From: Natronorubrum sediminis
GTDB lineage: Archaea > Halobacteriota > Halobacteria > Halobacteriales > Natrialbaceae
DNA length: 64,000 bases
Assembly (NCBI RefSeq): GCF_900108095.1
Contig: NZ_FNWL01000001.1
Location: forward strand, 1,364,001-1,428,000
Direction of reading: 5' to 3'
The notes beneath the pieces are model-generated. The model saw nothing but the letters and a program-made list of their open reading frames with translations. It ran no database searches and was not told the DNA's origin. Below are positions 43,445 to 52,257 of the stretch, piece by piece. Numbering within the stretch: position 1 is the first letter of the stretch; every line of letters starts with the position of its first letter. The position numbers and the translations under genes are program-made.

Positions 43445-45193
43445 ATGACCGACGTGGTCGACCTCTCTCGCCTCGTCGCTCGCGTCGAGGACGGTTCGAC
43501 GATCGCGTTCGGCGGCAAAACGTTACACCGAGCGCCGATGGCGTTCGTCCGCGAGTTAGTCCGAGCGGACGTCTCGGATCTCGTCCCGATTGGGCTCGCG
43601 AACTCGATGGATATCGACCTGCTCGCCGGAACGGGACAACTCGAGGCAGCGTGCTACGGCTACGTCGGCTTCGAGGCGTTCGGCCTCGCGCCGAACACCC
43701 GGCGAGCGATCGAAGACGGCACGCTCGAGGCTCGAGAGGGGACGTGTTACACCGTCGCGACGGCGTTGCGCGCCGCGATGCAGGGCGTTCCCTTCCTCCC
43801 GATCGCCGGATTAGACGGGAGCGACCTCCTCGAGATCGGAGACGACTACCTCGCGGAGGCGACGGACCCGTTCACCGGCGAGTCGACGTACGCGGTTCGG
43901 CGGGTCGAGCCGGATATCGCCGTGATTCACGCGACGGAAGTCGACACCGACGGTAACGCTCGCTTTGACGGCGCGGACCTCACCGAAAACCTCGTCGCGA
44001 AGGCGGCGGATCGGGTCTTCGTCACCGCGGAGCGAGTGGTCGACGCCGACGCGTTCACGGACGATCCCGGCTCGACTGACGTGCCGGGGGTGCTGGTCGA
44101 CGCCGTCGCCGAGGTACCCGACGGTGCCCACCCCTGTAGCTGTCCGGGCAGCTACGACTACGACCGCGAACACCTCGAGCAGTATCTCGAGGCCGCGAGT
44201 TCGGGCGATCTCGAGGCCTACCTCAGCAAGTACGTCGGCCCGGACGAAGACCACTATCGCGACCGTGCCGTCGCCGACCGACGGGAGGTACTCGAGTGGT
44301 CGGCCCGTCAGTCCGCAGTTTCGAGCGATGGTGGGGTCGACGACGGCGGCTCGATCGAAGCGGAGTCGAGGACGACGGACTCGAGCGGTGCAGTGACGAG
44401 CGAGACGGCCTCGAGCAACGCAGCCTCGAGCGATCACCGGCACGATCCGGAACCCGCTATCGACTGTACGATCGCCGAGGTCATGACCGTCGCAATCGCT
44501 CGACGACTCGAGGAAATCTCGGTCGCGTTTCAGGGGTTCGCCTCGCCGCTGCCGACGGTCGCCCTCCGGGCGGCGCGCGAGCGGGCCGGAACCACCCATC
44601 TGAGCGCGTCGGGAGCGATGAACGGATCACCCGCCGAAACGCCGCTCTCGACGGAAGACGCGCGGCTGCTCGAGGGAGCGCCGGCGCACTTTTCCTCGCC
44701 CGAGGCGTTCGATCTGGCGGCGCGTGGGGGCGTCGACGTGATGTTCGTCGGCGGGGCACAGGTCGACCGGCGCGGCCGGCTCAACAACACCGTCGCGGGC
44801 TCGTGGGCGGATCCGACGGTCAAGTTCGGCGGCGGCGGCGGTGCGGGCTCGCTGCTCCCCCTCGTCGAGGAGGCCTGGGCCTGGCGAACCGAGCACCGCG
44901 CCCGCTCGCTCCCCGCCGAGGTCGACTTCACGACCGCGGAGGGGAACCTCACCTACCTCGTGACGCCGCTGTGTGAGTTCGAGCGCCGCGACGGTGAGTT
45001 GCAGGTCGTCTCGATCCATCCCGGCGTCTCTCGCGAGGAGATCCGCGAGCGAACGGGGTGGGACGTGCGCTTCGCCTCGAGTGAGGTCGACGAGACGCCG
45101 CTTCCGACTGACGAGGAACTCGAGGCCCTCGAGCGCGTCGATCCCACCCGTGTCCGTCGGTCCGGATTCGAGACGCTCTCGGCCCTCGAGTGA
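43445..45193 (+). CDS. Fused alpha-beta class I CoA-transferase-like protein (IpdAB-like)
   Basis: A 582-residue fusion of the two subunits of a class I CoA transferase (glutaconate CoA-transferase / IpdAB type). Residues 1-287 are the alpha half (GSTIAFGGKTLHRAPMAF, VPFLPIAGLDGSD, PGSYDYDREHLEQYLEA); 288-338 are a Ser/Asp/Gly linker; 339-582 are the beta half (MFVGGAQVDRRGRLN, VVSIHPGVSREEI). In the beta half the position of the catalytic Glu (E-N-G or E-x-G in transferases) reads Ser387-Ala-Ser-Gly-Ala. The same loss is known in IpdAB, a C-C bond hydrolase of steroid degradation. A hydrolase activity on an acyl-CoA is thus possible. The ACAD gene follows 126 bases later. Confidence 0.85.
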   Translation: MTDVVDLSRLVARVEDGSTIAFGGKTLHRAPMAFVRELVRADVSDLVPIGLANSMDIDLLAGTGQLEAACYGYVGFEAFGLAPNTRRAIEDGTLEAREGTCYTVATALRAAMQGVPFLPIAGLDGSDLLEIGDDYLAEATDPFTGESTYAVRRVEPDIAVIHATEVDTDGNARFDGADLTENLVAKAADRVFVTAERVVDADAFTDDPGSTDVPGVLVDAVAEVPDGAHPCSCPGSYDYDREHLEQYLEAASSGDLEAYLSKYVGPDEDHYRDRAVADRREVLEWSARQSAVSSDGGVDDGGSIEAESRTTDSSGAVTSETASSNAASSDHRHDPEPAIDCTIAEVMTVAIARRLEEISVAFQGFASPLPTVALRAARERAGTTHLSASGAMNGSPAETPLSTEDARLLEGAPAHFSSPEAFDLAARGGVDVMFVGGAQVDRRGRLNNTVAGSWADPTVKFGGGGGAGSLLPLVEEAWAWRTEHRARSLPAEVDFTTAEGNLTYLVTPLCEFERRDGELQVVSIHPGVSREEIRERTGWDVRFASSEVDETPLPTDEELEALERVDPTRVRRSGFETLSALE

Positions 45194-45319
45194 GGTGCCG
45201 AGCGGCGACGGTGGAATTCGCCCGACCTCAGAAATTCGCTCGAAGGTATCGGGGTGCACCGTGTGAACACCCCAACACTTATGCGAACTTCTCGCAAATG
45301 TCCCGGCGATTGCACCACA

Positions 45320-46591
45320 ATGGAGCTCGACCTCTCACCAGAGACGACGATGCTTCGCCGGGAGATCCGGCGCTTCGTCGACGAGGAGTTTCGGCCGATA
45401 CTCACCGAACTCGCTGACGACATCGACCGATATCACGACCTCGAGCCGGAGAACCCGGAACTGACCGACAACGTTCGGCCACACCCGATTAAGATTCCCG
45501 AAGACGACCGAGAGCGACTCAGGCAGAAGGCGAAGGACGCCGGCTTCTGGGCGATGGGCGTTCCCGAGGAGTACGGCGGCGGGGGACTCAGCCTCGTCGA
45601 GCGCTGCGTCGTCCTCGAGGAACTCTCGAAGCACCGACTCGGCCTCTATCAGCCCGGACTCGGCGTGATCGAACTCGGCCCCGGCCTGACGGTCGGTGAG
45701 CCCTCTGCGTACCTCGGGGCGGCGAACGAGGACCAGATCGAGCGTTTCTTCCAGCCGTGTATCGACGGCGAGAAGCAGAGCTGTTTCGCGCTGACGGAGC
45801 CCGCGGCGGGTTCGGACCCGCGCGGAATGGAGACGCTGGCGACGAAAGAGGGTGAGGAGTGGGTTATCGACGGAACCAAACACTACATCTCGTGGGCGGG
45901 CGACGCCGACTTCCTGATTCTCTTCGCGCGAACGGAACCGAAGGGCGACGACATCTCCGACCACGGCATCACCGCATTCCTCGTCCCGGCAGACGACGAC
46001 GGCGTCTCGATGCGATCGATTCCGGTTATCCGGCCGGAGTACCCCTTCGAGGTGACGCTCAACGACGTTCGCGTTCCGGCGGAGAACGTCCTCGGCGAGG
46101 TCGGCTCCGGGCTGGGACTCGCGAAGGAGTGTCTTGGCGAGTCTCGAGTGCTCTACGCGGCGAACTCGCTGGGCCCGATCGATCAGTCGATCCGGCTGGG
46201 CATCGAGTGGGCCAACGACAGAACCGTCGGCGGGAAGCCCCTCGCCGACCGGCAGGCGATCCAGTGGAAGATCGCCAAATCCGCCGTCGACTACCAGGCG
46301 GCGAAGTACTCCGTCTACCACGCGGCCCAGCAATTCGACGACGGCGAGGACATCCGTCACGAGTCCTCGATCACCAAGTACCAGACCACCGAGTCGCTCT
46401 GGACCGTCCTCGACCGAATGGTCCAGATCCACGGCGGTGCCGGCGTCGACGCCGACCTCCCCCTCGAGCGGTGGCTGCGGGAAGCCCGCGTCCGCCGAAT
46501 CGGCGAAGGCCCCTCAGAGATCCACCTGAAGACGATCGCGCGAAACCTGCTCAACGGCTACGAGGACCCGGATCCGCTTCCCCTCGAGTGA
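45320..46591 (+). CDS. Acyl-CoA dehydrogenase
   Basis: A 423-residue FAD-dependent acyl-CoA dehydrogenase, which introduces a 2,3 double bond into an acyl-CoA and passes electrons to ETF. The signatures are SCFALTEPAAGSDPRGMETL, WVIDGTKHYISWAGDAD, QWKIAKSAVDYQAAKY, QIHGGAGVDADLPLERWLRE and IGEGPSEIHLK, with the catalytic Glu expected in the last block. ATG 45320 (MELDLSPETT) is chosen because the preceding codons encode a Cys/Thr-rich stretch. It could work on the product of the CoA-transferase-like gene and feed the crotonase at 36484. Confidence 0.93.
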   Translation: MELDLSPETTMLRREIRRFVDEEFRPILTELADDIDRYHDLEPENPELTDNVRPHPIKIPEDDRERLRQKAKDAGFWAMGVPEEYGGGGLSLVERCVVLEELSKHRLGLYQPGLGVIELGPGLTVGEPSAYLGAANEDQIERFFQPCIDGEKQSCFALTEPAAGSDPRGMETLATKEGEEWVIDGTKHYISWAGDADFLILFARTEPKGDDISDHGITAFLVPADDDGVSMRSIPVIRPEYPFEVTLNDVRVPAENVLGEVGSGLGLAKECLGESRVLYAANSLGPIDQSIRLGIEWANDRTVGGKPLADRQAIQWKIAKSAVDYQAAKYSVYHAAQQFDDGEDIRHESSITKYQTTESLWTVLDRMVQIHGGAGVDADLPLERWLREARVRRIGEGPSEIHLKTIARNLLNGYEDPDPLPLE

Positions 46592-46757
46592 GTCTCCGAC
46601 CGAGATGAGGACCCGATCGGTTCGCATAGCCGGTGCTGGATCGATCGCCTCGTCCGATCAGTGTCGAACCGATCGACTCGCTCAGCTGGCGCTGAACCGG
46701 ACGATGGGTGGGGTAACCGGTTGCTTTTAGTAACGCTCGAGTGAACGCTCGAGCAAC

Positions 46758-48011
46758 ATGTTGGGTTCGCTTCGACGGGTTACCGAGGTCGACCGACCGA
46801 CGGTCGTCGCCCCGGTGACGGCTGGCCACGGGGTCAACGAGTTCTTCTCCATCGTTATCCCACCGATTATTCCACTCCTGGTCTCCGATCTGGGTATCAC
46901 GTACGGACAGGCAGGCGTGTTGGTCACCGTCTTCTTCGTCATGTACTCGATCTTCCAGCTTCCCGCGGGGATCGTCGCCGATTGGGTCGGGAAAAAGCGC
47001 ATGTTCGTCGCCGGCCTCCTCGGGATGTCCGCGGGCATCGTGCTCGCGACCGCCGCGCCGACCTACGAAGTATTGCTTCTCGCACAGACCGTCGCCGGCA
47101 TCGGCGGCAGCACCGTCCACCCCACCGGCATGTCGCTCATCAGCGACGTCGAGGGGAGCGAAACCGAGGGCAAGGCGATGGGCGTCTTCGGCTTCGGCGG
47201 CGCGCTCGGGACGATGTCCTCGCCCCTCGTCGTCGGCGGGCTCGCAGCGGTCGCGGGCTGGCGAGTCGCACTCGCCGGCGCGCTCGTCGTCGGGTTCGCT
47301 GTCACGGTGTACATCATGCGGGTGTTTCCAGACGACGAACCGGGAACGACGCGAGCGACTCGAGCGGACGGTGGTCGACCTACGTCGGTTGGCGAGACGA
47401 TACGTGCCGCGAAGGGGGTCCTCGACGTTCCGCTGACGAGAGGAATCGTCCTCCTGTTTTTCGTCACGCTCGTGCTCTCGATGCAACATCGGGCGATCCA
47501 GACCTACACGACGTCGTACATCACCGCCGAGACGGGAACGTCCGCGACGATCGGCAACGTGGCGTTTTTCGCCCTGCTGGTCGGCGGAAGCCTCTCCTCG
47601 CTGTGGGCGGGAGACCTCGCCGACCGGTTCGACCGCAAGCGACTCGGGATCGCCGCCTCGGTCGCCACCGCCGTCCTCGTCGCGGCGACCCTGCTCGTCA
47701 CGCCACTCGTCGACGGCGTGCCGTTCGGGCTTCTCCTCGCCGTGCTCGTCGTCTGGTTCTCGATCATCGGCGTGATGATGTACGCGAGCTACCCGGTGAA
47801 GAACGCGCTCGTCTCCGAACACGCCGAGGCGACCTCGAGCGGCGGGCTCTTCGGCGTCATCCAGACCGGTTCGGCCCTCGGAAGCGCGAGCGGGCCGGCG
47901 CTGTTCGGCGCGCTCTCGACGCAGTGGGGGATCGTCGCGGCGTTTCCCGCGATTGCCGGCGTCAGCGTCGTGCTCGCGGCGCTGTTCGTGGCGCTGATGG
48001 TGATCGACTGA
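46758..48011 (+). CDS. MFS transporter, type C
   Basis: A 417-residue twelve-helix MFS permease at the end of the plus-strand run. It starts MLGSLRRVTEVDRPTVVAP; TAGHGVNEFFSIVIPPIIPL lies in helix 1, GIVADWVGKKRMF is the loop 2-3 motif, and TVHPTGMSLISDVEGSETEG follows. The TAGHxxNEFF start recalls organic-acid and fosmidomycin-resistance-like MFS groups. It could export or import a metabolite of the upstream RraA-to-ACAD genes, 166 bases away. Convergent with the Lrp gene. Confidence 0.87.
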   Translation: MLGSLRRVTEVDRPTVVAPVTAGHGVNEFFSIVIPPIIPLLVSDLGITYGQAGVLVTVFFVMYSIFQLPAGIVADWVGKKRMFVAGLLGMSAGIVLATAAPTYEVLLLAQTVAGIGGSTVHPTGMSLISDVEGSETEGKAMGVFGFGGALGTMSSPLVVGGLAAVAGWRVALAGALVVGFAVTVYIMRVFPDDEPGTTRATRADGGRPTSVGETIRAAKGVLDVPLTRGIVLLFFVTLVLSMQHRAIQTYTTSYITAETGTSATIGNVAFFALLVGGSLSSLWAGDLADRFDRKRLGIAASVATAVLVAATLLVTPLVDGVPFGLLLAVLVVWFSIIGVMMYASYPVKNALVSEHAEATSSGGLFGVIQTGSALGSASGPALFGALSTQWGIVAAFPAIAGVSVVLAALFVALMVID

Positions 48012-48064
48012 CGAGGGAGAACGAAACGAGGAGATTCTCTTACGCTACCGTTCGCGGCGTCTCG

Positions 48065-48565
48065 TTACTCGGCGTCGAGGACGTTCTCGCGCATCTCCTC
48101 GGACATCGTCCCCATGAGATCGGCGTTGGTTTCGACTTCCTGCATGACGAACCGTGACGACGTTTCGTTGACGCCCTCGATCGCGATCACGTCGTCGATG
48201 AGCGTGTTCATCTGGTCGCGATCCTGGACGCGAGCGAGGATGACGAAGTCGACGTCGCCCATCGTGTAGTAGACGTCGACGATGCCGTCGATATCGGCGA
48301 GTTGGTCGCCGATATCGTCCGCGTAGCCCCGCTCGTGAGAGACTGAAACTTCGGTGATGAGCAACATGTTCAATCCGAGCGCGTTCGGATCGATCGAGAC
48401 GGAGGGCGTCGAGATCACGTCGTTCTCTTTGAGTTTGTTGAGCCGATAGTGGATCGTCGATTTCGAGATATCGAGCTCTTCCGCGAGTTCCTCGAGGCTT
48501 CGCTCGTAGTCGTCCTCGACGGCCTCGAGGATTTTGAGATCGGTTTCGTCGAGATCGGGATTCAT
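48065..48565 (-). CDS. Lrp/AsnC-family transcriptional regulator
   Basis: A 166-residue feast/famine regulator. The N-terminal HTH reads LDETDLKILEAVEDDYERSLEELAEELDISKSTIHYRLNKLKENDVI (here: ELAEELDISKSTIHYRLNKL); the C-terminal RAM domain has LITEVSVSHERGYADDI and VDFVILARVQDRDQMN. Lrp proteins bind amino acids and control their metabolism. The aminotransferase gene lies 104 bases upstream on the same strand and the MMSDH gene is divergent from that, so this regulator probably controls the beta-alanine-type pair. Confidence 0.94.
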   Translation of the reverse strand: MNPDLDETDLKILEAVEDDYERSLEELAEELDISKSTIHYRLNKLKENDVISTPSVSIDPNALGLNMLLITEVSVSHERGYADDIGDQLADIDGIVDVYYTMGDVDFVILARVQDRDQMNTLIDDVIAIEGVNETSSRFVMQEVETNADLMGTMSEEMRENVLDAE

Positions 48566-48669
48566 TTAATACGACAGTTGTCGGGCCGGGCTATATTTGC
48601 GTGTCGTTTCAAACACAGGACTCGAGCCTCGAGACGTGAGTTTCCGGGAAATCGACACGGGAGCCCGTC

Positions 48670-50010
48670 TCAGTCCATCGCCGCGTCGGAGACCTCGAGC
48701 GCGTCGTCGAGGACGTCGATCGCGTCGTCGACGTCGGATTCGGTGATCGGCAGCGGCGGCGCGATGATCAACGTGTTGATCATGTTCGCGACGTAGACGC
48801 CGTCTGCGGCGGCCGCGTCGGCGACCTCGTCCACCACGGTCGAACCCGTCGAGATCTTGTCCGAGCGTTCGCCGAATGGGACGCGTTCGTCCTCGCTCTT
48901 CGTCAACTCGATGCCCCGGAAGAGGCCGACACCACGGGTGTCGCCCACGCTCGGGTGGGACTCGGCGAGTTCCTCGAGTCGGTCGCCGAGGTACGCGCCG
49001 ACATCGCTCGCGTGTTCGATCAGGTTCTGTTCCTGGTAGGATTCGACGGCGGCGAGGCCGGCGGCACAGGCGACGGGGTGGCCCGCGTACGTGTGGCCGT
49101 GACAGAACATCTCGTCTTCGAAGTGGTCGGCGATTTCGTCGGTGACGATCGTCGCGCCCAGTGGCGCGTACGCACCGGAGAGACCCTTCGCCATCGTCAT
49201 AATGTCCGGCGTCACGTCGAAGACGTCACAGCCGAACCACTCGCCGGTGCGCCCGAAGCCGGCCATGACCTCGTCACAGATCAAGAGCGCGCCGTGCTCG
49301 TGAGCGATCTCCTTGAGCCGCGGCAGGTACTCCTCGGGCGGGACGAGGATGCCGTTCGAGCCGACGATCGGCTCGACGAGGACGGCGGCCACCGTATCGC
49401 CCTCGAGCATGAGCATCTCTTCAATGTAGTCGAGACTCTCCATGGGATCGAGCGTCGAGCCGTAGGCGTAGGGGTCAGGAGCCTTGATCGTACCCGGGAT
49501 GCCGGGTTCGGCCTTCAGGCGTCGCGGGTCGCCGGTGACGCTGATCGAGCCGGCGGTCGCGCCGTGGTAGGAGCGATAGCGAGAGATGATCTTCTGCTTG
49601 CCCGTGTACATGCGAGCGATCTTGATGGCCGCCTCGACGGCCTCCGTTCCGCTCGTCGAGAAGAACGTCTTCGAGAGGTTTCCGGGGGTGACTTCGGCGA
49701 GTTTCTCGCCGAGGCGCGCTCGAGCCTCGGTCGCGAAGCCTGGTGCGAAATACGCCCCCTTCTGGGCCTGTTCTGCCATCGCGTCGGCGACGGCGTCGGC
49801 CGAGTGGCCGAGGTTCGAACACATGAGCTGTCCGGAGAGGTCGAGGTACTCGGTGCCGTGTGCGTCGGTGAATCGGACGCCGTCGCCGCCGACGACCTCC
49901 GTCGGATCGACTTCGTTCTGGTAGGACCACGTGCCGAAGACGTACTCCTTGTCGAGTGCTTCGACGTCGGTGCGACCGTCTTCGTCCGTCGATCGAGTCG
50001 AGTCTGTCAT
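48670..50010 (-). CDS. Class III aminotransferase (copy 2), beta-alanine/omega-amino acid type
   Basis: A 446-residue PLP aminotransferase. The cofactor Asp is in LICDEVMAGFGRTGEW and the Schiff-base Lys in MTMAKGLSGAYAPLGA, with FFSTSGTEAVEAAIKIARM and YHGATAGSISVTGDPR before them and HGHTYAGHPVACAAGLAA after. The divergent methylmalonate-semialdehyde dehydrogenase (start 50188) is the enzyme that would take the resulting semialdehyde, so beta-alanine or 3-aminoisobutyrate with pyruvate is a good inferred substrate pair. A member of a triplet with 22639 and 59111. Lrp gene downstream. Confidence 0.93.
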   Translation of the reverse strand: MTDSTRSTDEDGRTDVEALDKEYVFGTWSYQNEVDPTEVVGGDGVRFTDAHGTEYLDLSGQLMCSNLGHSADAVADAMAEQAQKGAYFAPGFATEARARLGEKLAEVTPGNLSKTFFSTSGTEAVEAAIKIARMYTGKQKIISRYRSYHGATAGSISVTGDPRRLKAEPGIPGTIKAPDPYAYGSTLDPMESLDYIEEMLMLEGDTVAAVLVEPIVGSNGILVPPEEYLPRLKEIAHEHGALLICDEVMAGFGRTGEWFGCDVFDVTPDIMTMAKGLSGAYAPLGATIVTDEIADHFEDEMFCHGHTYAGHPVACAAGLAAVESYQEQNLIEHASDVGAYLGDRLEELAESHPSVGDTRGVGLFRGIELTKSEDERVPFGERSDKISTGSTVVDEVADAAAADGVYVANMINTLIIAPPLPITESDVDDAIDVLDDALEVSDAAMD

Positions 50011-50187
50011 GGGATATCACTGCAATCGTTCACTGGTCTCTTAGTCTTTTCGAGGAGGGAGCGAATATGTAGTCTGCTGTCTAGATTTGGGACTAATATT
50101 GAGACAACTTCCCCAGATATCTACGTTAGGTAGAATATCGTACATTCGCACCGAAGTCTTTATTTCCTCGTCGAGATGATACCCCGT

Positions 50188-51669
50188 ATGGTCGACTTGC
50201 GCGAACCCGACGGCACCGAGGCGGTCGAAAACTACGTTGACGGGGCGTGGCAGACGCCAACCGGCGACGACGAACAGGCGCTTTCGAACCCGGCGACGAC
50301 GGAGCCACTCGGCTCGGTCACGTTCAGTTCCGAATCGGACATCGACGAGGCAGTCCGAGCCGGCAACGAGGCATTCGAAGAGTGGTCCCAGGCACCCGTC
50401 GAAGAGCGAATTCAGCCGCTATTCAAGCTCAAGACGCTGCTCGAGGAACACCAGGACGAACTCGCAGAAATTCTCGTCCAAGATCACGGAAAGACGCTCG
50501 CGGAGGCCCGCGGCGAACTCCGACGCGGGATCGAGAACGTCGAGGTCGCCTGTGGCATTCCCTCGATGATGCAGTCGGGGTCGCTGCTCAACGCTGCCCC
50601 AGAGATCGACGAGAGCGCGGTTCGCAAGCCACTGGGCGTCTTCGCCGCGATCACGCCGTTTAACTTCCCGGGAATGATCCCCCTGTGGTTCCTTCCCTAC
50701 GCGGTCGCGACCGGAAACAGCTTCATTCTCAAGCCCAGCGAGCAGAACCCACTCGTCGCGACCCGGCTGTTCGAACTGATCGACGAGGCGGGCTTCCCAG
50801 ACGGCGTCGTCCAACTGGTCAACGGCGGCGTTGACACGGTCAACGGCCTCATCGACCACGAGGGCGTCGAGGGCATCTCGTTCGTCGGCTCGACGCCGGT
50901 CGCGAAGCTCATCTACGAGCGCGCGGCGGCGAACGGCAAACGCGTGCAGGCCCAGGGTGGCGCGAAGAACCACATCATCGTCACCGAGACGGCTGATCTC
51001 GAGTTCGCCGCGGAGAAGACGGTCTCCTCGGCGTGTGCCTGTGCGGGCGAGCGCTGTCTCGCGAACGACATCGTCCTGGTCGAAGACGGCGTCTACGAGG
51101 AGTTCACCGACCTGGTCGTCGAAGAGACGGCCTCGCAGGTCGTCGGCAACGGTCTCAACGAGGAGACCGACATTGGCGCGCTCATCAGCGAGGAACACGA
51201 ACAGCGCGTTCGAGACTACATCGACACCGGCGTCGAAGAGGGTGCAACGGTACTGCTCGACGGCCGCGATACAGAGATCGACGGTCACGAGGACGGAAAC
51301 TTCCTCGCACCGACGGTGTTCGGCGACGTCAGCGAAGAGATGACCATCTCTCAAGAGGAGATCTTCGGCCCGGTCCTCGGGCTGGCCTCGGTCGACTCGG
51401 TTGACGACGCGATCGAGCGGATGAACCGCAGTCGGTTCGGCAACGCGGCGAGTCTGTTCACCGGAAGCGGTGCGGACGCCCGCAAGTTCCGACACGAGGG
51501 TGAGATCGGTAACCTCGGCGTCAACGTCGGCACCTCAGCGCCGATGGCGTTCTTCCACTTCGGCGGCTGGAAGGACTCGTTCTTCGGCGACCTGCACGCT
51601 CAGGGCGAGGACATGATCCACTTCTACACCGACAAGGCGGTCTATATCGAGCGCTGGCCGGACGCCTAA
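50188..51669 (+). CDS. mmsA: CoA-acylating methylmalonate/malonate-semialdehyde dehydrogenase
   Basis: A 493-residue aldehyde dehydrogenase of the MMSDH group, which turns (methyl)malonate semialdehyde, CoA and NAD into propionyl- or acetyl-CoA, CO2 and NADH. Asn159 (PFNFPG) and Cys290 (AGERCLAN) are present, while the water-activating Glu of hydrolytic ALDHs is replaced in the QGGAKNHIIV block (256-265), the hallmark of this acylating group. The PFNFPGMIPLWFLPYA block is also typical of MmsA/IolA. The start is ATG 50188 (MVDLREPDG). It is divergent from the class III aminotransferase, 177 bases away. Confidence 0.94.
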   Translation: MVDLREPDGTEAVENYVDGAWQTPTGDDEQALSNPATTEPLGSVTFSSESDIDEAVRAGNEAFEEWSQAPVEERIQPLFKLKTLLEEHQDELAEILVQDHGKTLAEARGELRRGIENVEVACGIPSMMQSGSLLNAAPEIDESAVRKPLGVFAAITPFNFPGMIPLWFLPYAVATGNSFILKPSEQNPLVATRLFELIDEAGFPDGVVQLVNGGVDTVNGLIDHEGVEGISFVGSTPVAKLIYERAAANGKRVQAQGGAKNHIIVTETADLEFAAEKTVSSACACAGERCLANDIVLVEDGVYEEFTDLVVEETASQVVGNGLNEETDIGALISEEHEQRVRDYIDTGVEEGATVLLDGRDTEIDGHEDGNFLAPTVFGDVSEEMTISQEEIFGPVLGLASVDSVDDAIERMNRSRFGNAASLFTGSGADARKFRHEGEIGNLGVNVGTSAPMAFFHFGGWKDSFFGDLHAQGEDMIHFYTDKAVYIERWPDA

Positions 51670-52257
51670 GGCGTCCCAGTACGGCCCTCTCGACTCGAGG
51701 GAGGCGGTGACGACGATATACACACCGTTCGTGTTTGGCCGAAACGACTCCTGCCATCACTTTCGCGGCGGACGGTTCGTAGTGCGGTCGATTTTGTCGA
51801 GAGCCGTCACTACCGAGAATCGACGACGCTCTCGGCCACAACACCTATAACGTCGAGAACCATGGGTGATATTGACAGCCAAGATCCGACGCGACGACCC
51901 GTGACTGGTGAGCCAGCACTCGAGTGCAAGTCTCGAACGCGGGCGTTCGGACGCGTGTGTCGGCTCGAATACGCGTCCATCCCGATCACGCCTGACGCCA
52001 CGAAACGGCGTCCAGCGGCCTGTAAGCGGCCCGAGACGACGCTTGATCGACGGGCACCTCAACGGCTACTCGTTTGCCACCCGGGATCGGTCTGCCGACG
52101 TCACGAGAACGTCGATTGCAGACGTCCTCACTGTGGATGATCGAACTCGTTCCCGGTTGGTCATCGTCGAGCCACACTCTCTGCCATCAGCGTTTTCCGA
52201 ACCAGATTCGACCGAACTGACCGCGGAGTGAGTTCCACGCGTCTCCTCGAGTACTCC
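51670..52257. other. 588-base intergenic gap without a convincing gene
   Basis: The stretch between the mmsA stop and the convergent MFS stop shows only short, mutually overlapping open frames with basic, low-quality translations. A TATA-like ACCTATAACG (51843-51852) followed by ATG at 51862 is the sole hint of a start; the 92-residue frame behind it is Arg/Pro/Cys-rich and unlike haloarchaeal proteins. It may be a decayed gene. Confidence 0.45.

Noticed and set aside
22639-46591. Carnitine (Cai) pathway, because CaiB-, CaiD- and CaiA-like genes occur
   Set aside because: The three genes are dispersed, lie on both strands and come with acid-sugar and hydroxy-acid enzymes; no betaine/carnitine/choline-type transporter (caiT) is present.
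51862-52140. Possible 92-residue gene with an upstream TATA-like element
   Set aside because: The product is Arg/Pro/Cys-rich with no motif, and overlapping frames are equally open; at best a decayed gene.
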